A DNA stretch of 64,000 nt. Origin: Arthrobacter echini (GTDB lineage: Bacteria; Actinomycetota; Actinomycetes; Actinomycetales; Micrococcaceae). Each line of letters starts with the position of its first letter. Position 1 is the stretch's first letter. Below the pieces are notes generated by a model that worked only from the letters and a program-made list of their open reading frames with translations, was not told the DNA's origin and searched no databases. The DNA is taken from assembly GCF_008107445.1 (NCBI RefSeq), contig NZ_VSLD01000001.1, positions 434,001 to 498,000 of the forward strand, written 5' to 3'. A program made the translations under genes and the position numbers. Below, piece after piece: positions 27,710 to 36,476 of the stretch.

Positions 27710-28741
27710 ATGGGACGTGTCAGGCGCCGGTGGGTCCGGCCACGCGGAACCGGCAGGGATCCCGTGGGCGCCTTCTGGCGGTGGTGGACGGACGACGGCG
27801 AGGAGCTGCTCACCGCCGCGACCCGCGCGGGCGACCTCGACGCCTACGCGAAGGTGATGACCAGGCGTGTCACCGCAATGGCGCGGGGACTGGAGTGGGA
27901 GACCCGTCCGGGCGCGGACGCCGAACACACGCTCTACGTCTCCGGCGGGTCGGACGCCTCGCTGCGCGCGGTCGCCGAGCGCTGGTTCCGCGCGTCACCG
28001 CCACCGGGCAGGCGCTGGGACTTCGCGCCCGCCCGCAGTGCGAAGCCGGAGATGCTGGAGGCCACCATCACCTACCGTGGCAGGACCTTCGACCTCACCC
28101 GCACCCGGGTGCACGCGGCCGTCCGGCGGGCGGGTGACGGCTTCATCGTCTCCGTCTTCAACCCGGGCTTCACCGGGAGGTGGGACGACGAGTACGGCCT
28201 GTGCGTCCTGTTGCTCGAATGGTTGCTCGGCGAGGACGACGTGCACCGCTGGGTGCGGCGCACGGACTGCATAGTGCACGACGTCGTGGACAGCATCCCG
28301 GCGCTCGAGCTGCCGGCCAGGGTCGCGGAGTTCGCGGCCGGTCAGCGACCATCGGACTGGCTACTCCTGGAGGGCACGTTCGGCAACGGTCGCCCCGTCC
28401 GGGTGCGGGTGCGGCGGCCGCTGCGCTGGATCGAGAATCCCCGCTCCGATCTCCACACCGCGCTGACAGTGCCGTTCGACGCCGATGACCGGGGGCTCCC
28501 TTGCGCCACTGCAGAGAACACACTGCGGAGGCTCGAGGATGCCCTCGTCGAGGAACTGGGGGCGCGCGGCATGCTCGTCGCTGCGGAGACGTCGGGCGGA
28601 GTGCGCACGCTCCATGTCTACTCCGATTCCGAGGACCCGAAAGCCCGGGCTGTCCTGCACGGCGCAGCCCGGCGGACCCGCGGCGCGAGGGTCCGGCACA
28701 CGCTCGATCCGATCTGGAAGAAAGTGCAGGATTTCGCATGA
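27710..28741 (+). CDS. DUF695-like cytoplasmic protein
   Basis: The 343-residue soluble protein has an N-terminal segment around residues 20-130 (FWRWWTDDGEELLTAATRAGD). The central part (ADGFIVSVFNPGFTGRWDDE, ending in LPARVAEFAAG) and the C-terminal segment (EELGARGMLVAAETSGG, RTLHVYSD) recall DUF695 proteins. Those are found in actinobacteria and proteobacteria and have no known activity. No catalytic motif is evident. The frame stays open upstream to 27506, but MGRVRRRW at 27710 is the most natural start. Its stop overlaps the next start by ATGA, so the two genes are probably co-translated. Confidence 0.65.
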   Translation: MGRVRRRWVRPRGTGRDPVGAFWRWWTDDGEELLTAATRAGDLDAYAKVMTRRVTAMARGLEWETRPGADAEHTLYVSGGSDASLRAVAERWFRASPPPGRRWDFAPARSAKPEMLEATITYRGRTFDLTRTRVHAAVRRAGDGFIVSVFNPGFTGRWDDEYGLCVLLLEWLLGEDDVHRWVRRTDCIVHDVVDSIPALELPARVAEFAAGQRPSDWLLLEGTFGNGRPVRVRVRRPLRWIENPRSDLHTALTVPFDADDRGLPCATAENTLRRLEDALVEELGARGMLVAAETSGGVRTLHVYSDSEDPKARAVLHGAARRTRGARVRHTLDPIWKKVQDFA

Positions 28742-29298
28742 GTCAACGCGCCCCCACGTTCATCGGCCATCTCATCGGCGCCTCGTTCGGCACGGTGTTC
28801 GTCCTCGTCAATGCCTCCGGACTACCGACGGGCGTCGCGATCCTGCTGCGGATCCTGGCCGTCGTCGCCTTCACCGTGGTGCTCCTCGGCTTCCTCCGCA
28901 CTTCCCGCGAGCTGCGGTCGGCCGCGCAGCCGGCGCCCGTGGGTTTCACCCGGTTCTACTGGATGGTGGTTGCACTCGAGGCGATCGCCCTGTTCGGTGG
29001 CCTCGCCCTCCTGCGCCCGATCGAACCGGCCGCAGCACTGGGTTGGATCGCCCTCGTCGTGGGAGTGCACTTCCTTCCGCTCGCCCGGCTGTGGCCGGAG
29101 GGTCGCACGCAATTGCTGTGGATCGCCGGCATCATGACCGCTCTGGGCGTACTCGGCCTGGCACTCGCGTTCTCCGTGCACGACGCCGTCCTGGTGTCCG
29201 TGGTGTCCGGCGTCGGCTCAGGCGTGGTGCTGCTGGCGTGGTCCCTCGTGCAGGCGTTCCGGACACTGACCGGACGACCTACGCGGCCAGGGATGTGA
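28738..29298 (+). CDS. Small polytopic membrane protein
   Basis: This 186-residue protein has about six hydrophobic helices (for example VAILLRILAVVAFTVVLLGF, VALEAIALFGGLALL, LGWIALVVGVHFLPLAR, AGIMTALGVLGLALAF) with short polar loops. I do not recognise a named family, although it resembles uncharacterised actinobacterial membrane proteins. It overlaps the DUF695-like gene as ATGA and is likely its partner. The start at 28738 is set by that overlap. Confidence 0.75.
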   Translation: MSQRAPTFIGHLIGASFGTVFVLVNASGLPTGVAILLRILAVVAFTVVLLGFLRTSRELRSAAQPAPVGFTRFYWMVVALEAIALFGGLALLRPIEPAAALGWIALVVGVHFLPLARLWPEGRTQLLWIAGIMTALGVLGLALAFSVHDAVLVSVVSGVGSGVVLLAWSLVQAFRTLTGRPTRPGM

Positions 29299-29350
29299 TC
29301 CCGACGGATCCGGAGTGCGATTCCGCCGGCCCGAGAGGGATGCCCGCTGC

Positions 29351-30034
29351 TCAGAACGCCGACGACGGCAGGTCCCGTTCGCCGTCGCGGATCGCGGTGA
29401 CGATGCGCTCGGCCACCGCCTCGGGATCCTTGCCCTGCGGCAGTTTCGGGGCCTGTCCCGCGATCGGACGGGAGGCCAGGCCGGTCTCGGTGTGCGGCGG
29501 CCTGGCATCGAGAACCGTCACGCCCTGTCTCCGCAGCTCCAGGGTCAACGCCTTCCCATAGGCACTGAGCCCGGCCTTGGTCGCCGAGTAGGCCGCCATG
29601 CCGGCGGTGGGCGACTCGGCGACGACGGCGCTGATCTGGGCCACGAACGAGCCTTTAGGGAGCATGGGTGCAACCTCCCGCATGAGTCGCATGTACCCGA
29701 GCAGATTGACGAGCAGGAGCTCGTCGAGGGTGTCGTCGTCGACCTCGACGGCCGGACCGAAGGCCACCACACCGGCAGCGAAGACCACTCCGTCCACACG
29801 GTTGCCCTCGACGGCTGCGACGATCTCCTGCGGACCGGTGGGCTTGCCGAGGTCCGCCGTGGCCTGCCCGACGACGGCGCCGCCGAGCTCATCGGCGAGC
29901 GTCGCGAGTTTCTCCGTGGAACGGCCGGACAGCGTCAGCCGTGCGCCCTGCGCCGCGAGCCTGCGGCACACCGCGGAGCCCAGGACCCCCGTGGCACCGA
30001 CGACGAGGACGTGGGAATCCTTGAGCTCAGTCAT
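29351..30034 (-). CDS. Short-chain dehydrogenase/reductase
   Basis: The 227-residue enzyme has the cofactor-binding glycine motif GATGVLGSAVC near residue 15. It has the Arg-containing LSGRSTEKL segment that favours NADP, the AAGV element, and the catalytic triad region with Ser about 30 residues before YSATKAG (Tyr/Lys pair). It should oxidise or reduce an alcohol/carbonyl of unknown identity. A TAGACT box ends exactly 6 nt before its ATG on the minus strand, so the mRNA is probably leaderless. Confidence 0.9.
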   Translation of the reverse strand: MTELKDSHVLVVGATGVLGSAVCRRLAAQGARLTLSGRSTEKLATLADELGGAVVGQATADLGKPTGPQEIVAAVEGNRVDGVVFAAGVVAFGPAVEVDDDTLDELLLVNLLGYMRLMREVAPMLPKGSFVAQISAVVAESPTAGMAAYSATKAGLSAYGKALTLELRRQGVTVLDARPPHTETGLASRPIAGQAPKLPQGKDPEAVAERIVTAIRDGERDLPSSAF

Positions 30035-30055
30035 GGGCCGAGTCTAGCAATCCGC

Positions 30056-30754
30056 CTACGGCGCGGGAGGGTGGTTTCGGGAGCTCCTCCGCTTGAGCTC
30101 GTCGAGTTCCTGCTGGGCTGCCGCGTCCGCCTCGAGCTCCTCGAAGGCCTGCTGCAACCGCCTGGACGACGGATCGGTCCAGGACAGCTCCTCGCGGGCC
30201 TGCACCTGGGCCTCGAAGCGACGCACCTCGAGTTCGGCAGTACGGCGCGCGGCCTCGATCGCTGCGGCCTCCCGGGACGAGGACGCGAGGGCATCGTGGA
30301 CGCCGAGCGCTGCCCGGGCCGCTGCGCGCCGCGCGAGCATGGCGTCGTAGTCCATCGCGTTCTGCTCGACACGCTGTTCGAGTCGACGCACATCCTCATG
30401 GAGCCGCCGGGCTTGCTGTTCGGCCTCACCGAGTTGCGCCGTCAGCGTCTCGAGGCGGCGGCGAGCGGTCATCGACTCACGGATCGCGCCCCGTGCGGCG
30501 TCGTCGTCCCCGCGCTGCACGGCGGCTGCCACCGCCAGTTCGACGCGGTTGAGATAGGCGGCCGCCTCATTCGCGGCGAGGCCCACGCGGTGGTGATGCG
30601 CGGCGACGTCGGCCGCTCCACGGCGCGCCTGCTCGAGCAGGGAACGCTGCGCCTGCTGCGCGTTCTGCGCCTGGGTCCGCGGATCCTGCCCGGACTCCGC
30701 ACTCGTGGCACGGTTGGCCCGCACGATGCGCGTGATGCGGCGTCTGATCGTCAC
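30056..30754 (-). CDS. PspA/IM30-like coiled-coil protein
   Basis: The 232-residue protein is nearly all helical and charged, with heptad-like runs (RRRLETLTAQLGEAEQQARR and REAAAIEAARRTAELEVRRFE). It has the basic N-terminus RRRITRIVRANRA and fits the PspA/IM30 (ESCRT-III-like) membrane-stress family. I chose the GTG at 30754, since the frame further upstream reads as antisense to its neighbour. It lies 47 nt downstream of the membrane-anchored coiled-coil gene on the same strand, so they may be co-transcribed. Confidence 0.65.
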   Translation of the reverse strand: MTIRRRITRIVRANRATSAESGQDPRTQAQNAQQAQRSLLEQARRGAADVAAHHHRVGLAANEAAAYLNRVELAVAAAVQRGDDDAARGAIRESMTARRRLETLTAQLGEAEQQARRLHEDVRRLEQRVEQNAMDYDAMLARRAAARAALGVHDALASSSREAAAIEAARRTAELEVRRFEAQVQAREELSWTDPSSRRLQQAFEELEADAAAQQELDELKRRSSRNHPPAP

Positions 30755-30801
30755 TGCCTGTCTCCCGGGGTGGTGGATGATGGACGGCTGGCGGGGACCT
30801 G

Positions 30802-31368
30802 TCACCCTTCCTGACGGTTCCCGTAGGAGTCCCGCCAGGTGGCCATGGCCGAGATCTCGGTGCGCAAGCGACCGGTGGCCTGCTCGAGCTGCCACGTGTC
30901 GATGGACCGGGAGGTCTGCAGGAGGCATCGGCGCAGGTCGGCGGAGAGCTCATCGAGCGCGCGGGCCTGTGCACCGAGATCGCTGGTCCACTCCTGCTTG
31001 AGTGCTCGATTCGGCTCACGGTCCGCTGTGCGGAGCAGACTCTCCAGGGAGGCGGCCGCACGGTCGATCTCCGCAGCAGCCCGCGGCAGGTCCCCGATCG
31101 GTCGTCCCTGCGCCGCAGCCTCGGCCAGCGCCCCGTGGGTGGCACGCGAGGACCTCTGCAACTCGACGATGAGTCGGGCCGGCTCCCTGGTCAGGCGATC
31201 GGGGGCGTAGGCGCGGGCGGCGAGCATGCCCCGGTCCCTGGTGCGCTCGATGATCCGCGTGCGCCTGATCCTCCGGACCACGAGCCAACCGGCCACCCCC
31301 GTACCCGCCCCGAGGGCAGCGACCACCCCGGCGCCGATGGCCAGGGCCTCGACGAAGAGCTCAAACAC
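30802..31368 (-). CDS. Membrane-anchored helical protein
   Basis: The 188-residue protein has one N-terminal helix (ALAIGAGVVAALGAGTGVAGW), then basic VVRRIRRTRIIERTRDRG and a long soluble helical domain without catalytic motifs. I recognise no family. The start is uncertain: GTG at 31368 places the helix right at the N-terminus, while the frame stays open into the promoter region of the alpha-glucosidase gene. The PspA-like gene follows on the same strand and may work with it at the membrane. Confidence 0.55.
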   Translation of the reverse strand: MFELFVEALAIGAGVVAALGAGTGVAGWLVVRRIRRTRIIERTRDRGMLAARAYAPDRLTREPARLIVELQRSSRATHGALAEAAAQGRPIGDLPRAAAEIDRAAASLESLLRTADREPNRALKQEWTSDLGAQARALDELSADLRRCLLQTSRSIDTWQLEQATGRLRTEISAMATWRDSYGNRQEG

Positions 31369-31491
31369 GGGGTAACTCGGAGTGGAGATCCATGCCCCAA
31401 GTGTGCCCGGGTCACCCGGCAAATTCCAGCGCTCGGGCCAGCCCGGACCCACCGGCCCGGCAGCGTCGGCGCAGCGCTCTTGCAGCACGAG

Positions 31492-31507
31492 TGTAAACGC
31501 TTGCACA
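31492..31507. promoter_or_regulatory. LacI-type operator 1
   Basis: TGTAAACGCTTGCACA has the central CG and AAACGCTT core bound by LacI-family maltose and sugar regulators. It lies 119 nt upstream of the alpha-glucosidase start. The nearby lacI-type gene at 33372 is the likely regulator. Confidence 0.6.
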
Positions 31508-31579
31508 TCTGCACCGGAACAGGGCGGCAACACAGACGAAATATTGCCAGGAATACCGCAAGAAAGCAGAAATCCTCGA

Positions 31580-31615
31580 TGCAAGCGTTTCCACAACATC
31601 GTCCTCCGTTATTAC
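31580..31615 (+). promoter_or_regulatory. LacI-type operator 2 overlapping the alpha-glucosidase promoter
   Basis: TGCAAGCGTTTCCA (31580-31593) is a second LacI-type site. Its right end is also a plausible -35 box (TTTCCA, 31588-31593), followed 16 nt later by TATTAC (31610-31615) as -10. Repressor binding would block the promoter. The ATG lies only about 10 nt after the -10 box, so the leader would be very short. Confidence 0.55.
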
Positions 31616-31625
31616 GCTGGAGCGC

Positions 31626-33368
31626 ATGTCCGAGATCATCCCCGTCCTGCACGAACGGCACGCAGCCGCATCAGCTGCCTTCCACGAGCCCCTCCACCCC
31701 GCGTCCGCGGACGACCAGTGGTGGCGTTCGTCCGTCATCTACCAGGTGTATCCGCGCTCGTTCCGCGACTCGAACGGCGACGGCGTCGGGGATCTTCCCG
31801 GGATCACCTCCGAACTGCAGCGACTGGCGGAGCTCAGCATCGACGCCGTCTGGCTCTCCCCCTTCTACACCTCGCCCCAGCGCGACGGCGGCTACGACGT
31901 CGCCGACTACTGCGACGTGGACCCCCTCTTCGGCACCCTCGCCGACTTCGATGTGCTCGTGGCACGCGCGGACCAGCTCGGGATCCGCGTCATCGTCGAT
32001 CTCGTCCCGAACCACTGCTCCAGCGACCACGCGCTCTTCCGGGCCGCCCTGGCGGCTCCGGCGGGTTCTGCAGCACGGGCGATGTTCATCTTCCGCGACG
32101 GCCGGGGCACCGACGGCAATGAGCCTCCCAACAACTGGCAGTCGCACTTCGGCGGACCGGCCTGGACGAGGATCGCAAACTCGGACGGCACGCCCGGCCA
32201 GTGGTACCTGCACCTGTTCGACTCCTCCCAGCCGGACTTCGACTGGGACAACCCCGCGGTCCACGCCGAGTTCGAGCGGATCCTCCGCTTCTGGCTCGAT
32301 CGCGGTGTCGGCGGCTTCCGGGTGGATGTGGCCCACGCGCTCATCAAGGCCCAGGGCCTGCCCGACTGGGGCGGACGCGCGGACGGCGGGTCCATGGAGG
32401 GCTTCCCCGGCTCGGCGGCGCCCATGTTCGGCCAGGACGGGATCCACGCGATCTACCGCAGGTGGCGGAGCATCCTCGCGGAGTACGACGGCGAGCGCAT
32501 CCTCTGCGCGGAGGCCTCGATCGATCCCCTGCCGCGACTCGCGGACTGGGTCCGTGCCGACGAGATGCACCAGGCGTTCAACTTCGCCTATCTGCACAAC
32601 CCCTGGGACGCGCACGGCCTGCGCAGCGTGGTCTCGTCCTCACTCGCGGCGTTCGACACTGTGGGCGCCCCCACCACGTGGGTGCTGAGCAACCATGACG
32701 TCGTCCGGCACACGAGCCGCTTCGGCCTCACCTACGGCGCTCCCCGCGGCGGGGACGGCATCGGGGCCGCGGACCCTCAGCCGGACACGGCGATCGGACT
32801 GGCGCGCGCCCGCGCGGCGTCCCTGGCCATGTTCGCCCTCCCGGGCGGCATCTACGTCTACCAGGGCGAGGAACTCGGTCTCCCCGATCACACCGCGATG
32901 CCCCACGACGCCCGGCAGGACCCGACCTTCGCACGCACGGGCGGCGACCGCCTCGGCCGTGACGGGTGCCGCGTGCCCCTGCCCTGGCGCGCCCAGGCGC
33001 CTGCGGCCGGCTTCGTCGATGCCGCGGGCACGCCCTGGCTGCCCCAGCCGGAGGGGTGGGCCGGCTACGCACGGGATCTCCAGGCGGAAGACTCGGACTC
33101 CACGCTCTCGCTCTACCGCGCGGCTCTGCGGCTCCGACGGGACCTGCGCCTGGGCGCCGGATCCCTCAGCTGGTCCCGCGAGTTCGAGCAGACCGACGTC
33201 GTCGCCTTCAGGAACGAGGACGTGATCGTGCTCCTGAACATGGGCGAGTTCGCCGCCCCCGTGCCGGAGGGGGCCGTCGTCGCCGCGAGCATGCCCGACG
33301 CCGTCGTCGACGGGCTGCTCGCCCCGAATGCGTGCGTCTGGCTCCTGACCGGGGCGGGCCGGGAGTAG
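31626..33368 (+). CDS. GH13 alpha-glucosidase / oligo-1,6-glucosidase type
   Basis: The 580-residue cytoplasmic enzyme should hydrolyse terminal alpha-glucosidic bonds of maltose-type or isomaltose-type oligosaccharides. It has the GH13 barrel with DSNGDGVGDLPGI and the DVVADYCDVDPLFG-like region. The catalytic triad is Asp234 (GFRVDVAH), Glu296 (ILCAEAS) and Asp358 (LSNHDVVRH), and a C-terminal beta-domain follows. There is no signal peptide. The LacI-type gene starts 3 nt after its stop, and two LacI-type operators lie upstream, so it is sugar-induced. No sugar transporter is found nearby. Confidence 0.93.
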   Translation: MSEIIPVLHERHAAASAAFHEPLHPASADDQWWRSSVIYQVYPRSFRDSNGDGVGDLPGITSELQRLAELSIDAVWLSPFYTSPQRDGGYDVADYCDVDPLFGTLADFDVLVARADQLGIRVIVDLVPNHCSSDHALFRAALAAPAGSAARAMFIFRDGRGTDGNEPPNNWQSHFGGPAWTRIANSDGTPGQWYLHLFDSSQPDFDWDNPAVHAEFERILRFWLDRGVGGFRVDVAHALIKAQGLPDWGGRADGGSMEGFPGSAAPMFGQDGIHAIYRRWRSILAEYDGERILCAEASIDPLPRLADWVRADEMHQAFNFAYLHNPWDAHGLRSVVSSSLAAFDTVGAPTTWVLSNHDVVRHTSRFGLTYGAPRGGDGIGAADPQPDTAIGLARARAASLAMFALPGGIYVYQGEELGLPDHTAMPHDARQDPTFARTGGDRLGRDGCRVPLPWRAQAPAAGFVDAAGTPWLPQPEGWAGYARDLQAEDSDSTLSLYRAALRLRRDLRLGAGSLSWSREFEQTDVVAFRNEDVIVLLNMGEFAAPVPEGAVVAASMPDAVVDGLLAPNACVWLLTGAGRE

Positions 33369-33371
33369 GGG

Positions 33372-34385
33372 ATGGTCGGCATCAGGGACGTCGCCCACCG
33401 GGCGGGCGTCTCCACGGCCACGGTGTCCCGCGCCCTCAGCGGCAACGGCCGCGTCTCGGTCGGCACCCGTACCCGGGTGCTGGAGGCCGCGAGCGAGCTC
33501 GGCTTCGTGGCGAGTTCCACGGCGTCGTCCCTCGCCTCCGGACGGCACCGCAACATCGGCGTGGTGGTGCCCTCGGTGGCCCGCTGGTACTACTCCCAGA
33601 TCGTGGACAGTGTGGCCGCCGCGCTGCTCCAGGCGGGGTACGACCTCACGCTCTACAACCTGAACGACGACGCCGCGCTCCGTGAGAGCGTCCTGTCCGA
33701 GTTCCTCCTGCGCCAGCGCTGCGACGGCGTCATCCCGGTCTCGCTCGAACTGGGCAGGGACGAGCTGGACCAGCTCCTGTCGGTGGGGAAGCCCGTGGTG
33801 GGGATCGGGGGCCCCCTGCCGGGCGCCGAGACCTACAGCGTGGACGACCACGAGATCGCCGCTCTCGCGACGGAGCACCTCATCCGACTCGGCCATCGCC
33901 GCATTGCCCACATCGGCGGCTTCGAGCTCGCGGAGAAGGACTTCCGGATCGCCGGGACGCGTCGGCACGGCTACGAAGCGGCGCTGGCGGGGGCCGGCCT
34001 GGAAGCGCGGAGGTCCTGGCAGGTTGCCGCGGACTTCACGATCCAGTCCGGCATGGCCGAGGCGCGGCAACTCCTGGGCCACCCGCACGACAGGCCGACG
34101 GCGGTCTTCTGCACCTCGGACGAGATGGCCATCGGCGCCCTCCTCGCGGCTCGCGAGCTCGGTCTGCGCGTGCCCGACGACGTCTCGATCATCGGGATCG
34201 ACGGACACGAGCTGGGCGAGGCGCTTGGGCTGACCACGGTTGCGCAGTTCCCCCAGGAGCAGGGCCGGCGGGCCGTCGAGCGCCTCCTGCAGGTCCTCCA
34301 GGATCCGTCGACGCTGCGGTCGGTCAACCACCCGGCGCGGACGGCGCTCGTGGTGCGCGCCAGCACCGCGGCGCCGACTGTCTGA
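33372..34385 (+). CDS. LacI/GalR-family repressor of the alpha-glucosidase operon
   Basis: The 337-residue regulator has an N-terminal helix-turn-helix and hinge (IRDVAHRAGVSTATVSRALS, then GLFGFV-type helix ELGFVASS). The [22 protein letters not shown] effector domain has typical segments (NIGVVVPSVARWYYSQIVD and ELGLRVPDDVSIIGIDG). It starts 3 nt downstream of the glucosidase and should bind the two CG-centred operators upstream of that gene, repressing its own operon. The inducer is probably a maltose- or isomaltose-type sugar, which is inferred from context. Confidence 0.93.
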   Translation: MVGIRDVAHRAGVSTATVSRALSGNGRVSVGTRTRVLEAASELGFVASSTASSLASGRHRNIGVVVPSVARWYYSQIVDSVAAALLQAGYDLTLYNLNDDAALRESVLSEFLLRQRCDGVIPVSLELGRDELDQLLSVGKPVVGIGGPLPGAETYSVDDHEIAALATEHLIRLGHRRIAHIGGFELAEKDFRIAGTRRHGYEAALAGAGLEARRSWQVAADFTIQSGMAEARQLLGHPHDRPTAVFCTSDEMAIGALLAARELGLRVPDDVSIIGIDGHELGEALGLTTVAQFPQEQGRRAVERLLQVLQDPSTLRSVNHPARTALVVRASTAAPTV

Positions 34386-34445
34386 GCCACGGCCCGTCGC
34401 CAGAGAACAGACCGACGAAGCTCCGGCGTTTTGAAGGCCTTCCTG

Positions 34446-35261
34446 TCAGGCGCCCCCGGGGATCTCCAGCCGGCCGTTGATCTCGGCTTCGACCTCGCGG
34501 GCAAGGGACCGGAGCTTCTTCCCATCCCGGGACGAGTAGGCCCGCGGCTCCTGGTCCATCACGCAGAGCGTACCCACCGTCCATCCCCCGGGCCCGCGCA
34601 CGGGATAGCCGGCGTAGAAACGGATGTAGGGGGCGCCCACCACCAGGGGGCTGGTACGGAAACGGACATCCTCACGTGCATCGCGGATGATCAGCGGCCC
34701 GGCACTGCGGATCGTCGCGTTACAGAACGAGGTTGCCCGCGGCATGTCCTGCTGGAGTGGCCCGAGGACGGACTTGAGGAACTGGCGGCGATCGTCGATC
34801 AGCGCGATCGTGGCCGTACTGCACCGGAAGAAGTCCTTCGCCTCCCGCGTGATGCGATCGAAGCGTTCCTCACCGGCGGTGTCCAGCAACTCCGTCCGCG
34901 CCACCGAGTCGAGGCGTTCCACCTCCTGTTCCTCCTCGGTGAACAGGAAGGCCCCGGCTACGCCCAGGCCCCGTCGCGAGTCGGTGGGTGATTCCTGCGG
35001 TTGGTCGGGGCGGTCGGGCGGACACGGCGGGATCAGTACAGCGGTGTCAGCCGTCGACTCCGCCAGGAGATGATTGGCAGCTTCGCCCAGCAGCTCGCAC
35101 TCCGTCCTCGACAGCTGCAGCACTCCCCCGACGAAGGCTTCGAGCTCGAACTGGGACACCCGCCCACCGATCGAGTAGTAGCCTATCCACACCTCGTCGA
35201 TCGTCACGCCCGACGCGGACAGGGCATCCCGGATACGCCTGGCATGCCCCTGCTGGTCCAT
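34446..35261 (-). CDS. GAF-domain sensor protein
   Basis: The 271-residue protein has an N-terminal helical module of about 70 residues (RRIRDALSASGVTIDEVWIGYYSIGG). A linker (PPCPPDRPDQP) leads to a GAF domain from about residue 120 (ERFDRITREAKDFFRCSTATIALID, SFCNATIRS, YPVRGPGGWTVGTLCVMD). It lacks an output domain such as ANTAR, kinase or GGDEF. The start at 35261 has GGAGG upstream. The next two genes are also GAF proteins, so this is a local sensor cluster. The ligand is unknown. Confidence 0.82.
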   Translation of the reverse strand: MDQQGHARRIRDALSASGVTIDEVWIGYYSIGGRVSQFELEAFVGGVLQLSRTECELLGEAANHLLAESTADTAVLIPPCPPDRPDQPQESPTDSRRGLGVAGAFLFTEEEQEVERLDSVARTELLDTAGEERFDRITREAKDFFRCSTATIALIDDRRQFLKSVLGPLQQDMPRATSFCNATIRSAGPLIIRDAREDVRFRTSPLVVGAPYIRFYAGYPVRGPGGWTVGTLCVMDQEPRAYSSRDGKKLRSLAREVEAEINGRLEIPGGA

Positions 35262-35441
35262 TCGAAAGCCTCCGTGCGGGCGCCGACGAATCATTCCGAC
35301 GAAACCTGGTCGATGTCCCGGGAACACGCATTCCCGCCTATTGCTCAGCAAGCTTACTACCGGGACGTGCCGCCGGAGTGGTCCATTACGCCTGACAGGA
35401 CGCGCGGCTTCTGGTAAAGGTTTCTGCCGGCTCCGGGGGGA

Positions 35442-36227
35442 TCAGCCCTGCACGATCTCCCCGGTCTCCACGAGGTGCTCGGCGATGGACCGTAACTTTC
35501 GGTTCGCCCGCGAGCTGGCGCGGTCCAGGATCACGAACGCCTGCTCACCCGTGATCTTGTACCGCTCGATCAGGATCCCCTTGGCCTGCCCGATCAGGTC
35601 CCTGGTGGCCAGTGCCTCGCCGAGCTGCTCCACCTTGAGCGCTTCGGCGAACGCCACGGCCGCATGCGCGGCCACCAGCAGTCCCACCTGCCGGGATTCT
35701 TCGGTGAAGGCGTTCCGCCGGGTCGAGTAGAGATTGAGTGCGCCCAGGTTGTCCCCCTCGACGTACAGCTGGAAGCAGAGCATGCTTCCGACCCCTGCCT
35801 CCGCCGCACGGTGGGCGAAGTCCGGCCACCGGGTCTCGCAGCTCATGTCCGGCACGTGCACAGTCTCGTGCTCGTACATCGCGTCCAGGCACGGGCCCTG
35901 CCCTGCCTCGTTCTGGAGGGTGTCCACACGCGCGGCCAGCGGGCCGGTCGGGGCTCGCGAGCCGATGCGCCGCCGCGCGTGGACCACACTGATGGATCCC
36001 TGGTCGACGCCCGGGATGAGCTCGACGGCGGCCGCGACCATGGTGGCCAGGATCCGGTCCGAGGAGTCCTCGTGCTGCAGGGACCGCGCGAGCTCACCCA
36101 GTCGCTTCGCCAGCGCATCCCGATCGCCTGCCCGCACGTCGCATCCTCGATCCGCGTCCACGACCGCTGCTGCGCTCTCCGTGGACACGGTGCCGGTCCC
36201 GTACCGCTGGTCACGATGTTCTCCCAT
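35442..36227 (-). CDS. GAF-ANTAR transcription antitermination regulator 1
   Basis: The 261-residue protein has a GAF domain (about residues 60-190: SISVVHARRRIGSRAPTG, NEAGQGPCLDAMYEHETVHV, LGALNLYSTRRNAF). A C-terminal ANTAR domain follows (residues about 200-255: LGEALATRDLIGQAKGILIE, then FVILDRASSRANRKLRSIAE). ANTAR proteins bind paired hairpins in leader RNAs and prevent termination. Start 36227 follows GGGGGTATGCC. It is divergent from the second GAF-ANTAR gene across 249 nt. Its RNA target is not evident in the window. Confidence 0.9.
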   Translation of the reverse strand: MGEHRDQRYGTGTVSTESAAAVVDADRGCDVRAGDRDALAKRLGELARSLQHEDSSDRILATMVAAAVELIPGVDQGSISVVHARRRIGSRAPTGPLAARVDTLQNEAGQGPCLDAMYEHETVHVPDMSCETRWPDFAHRAAEAGVGSMLCFQLYVEGDNLGALNLYSTRRNAFTEESRQVGLLVAAHAAVAFAEALKVEQLGEALATRDLIGQAKGILIERYKITGEQAFVILDRASSRANRKLRSIAEHLVETGEIVQG

Positions 36228-36476
36228 GGCATACCCCCGTCCTCTGCAGCCCAGTATCCCGTCCGAGGCGCGTGCTGACCAGACAGGCCCGGCCAGACCT
36301 GTCGGGAGGATCCGGATCAGCCCGCATCCGGGACGGAGGCGAGCCGGTTCCCCGGGAGCGCGCGGCCTGTACAGTGGGGCCATCGTTCAGTAGCGGGCGG
36401 TGCAGGTGTACTCCACTGCGCCGTTCGGGACACAGCCCGCGGGTGGAACACACCATCAACCGTGAGGACCTCCCTG
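36228..36476. other. Divergent region between two GAF-ANTAR genes
   Basis: These 249 nt must hold both promoters. A gently folded stretch near 36365-36400 (GGCC/GGCC arms) could form small hairpins, but I cannot show a pair of ANTAR-type hexaloop hairpins. Confidence 0.3.
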
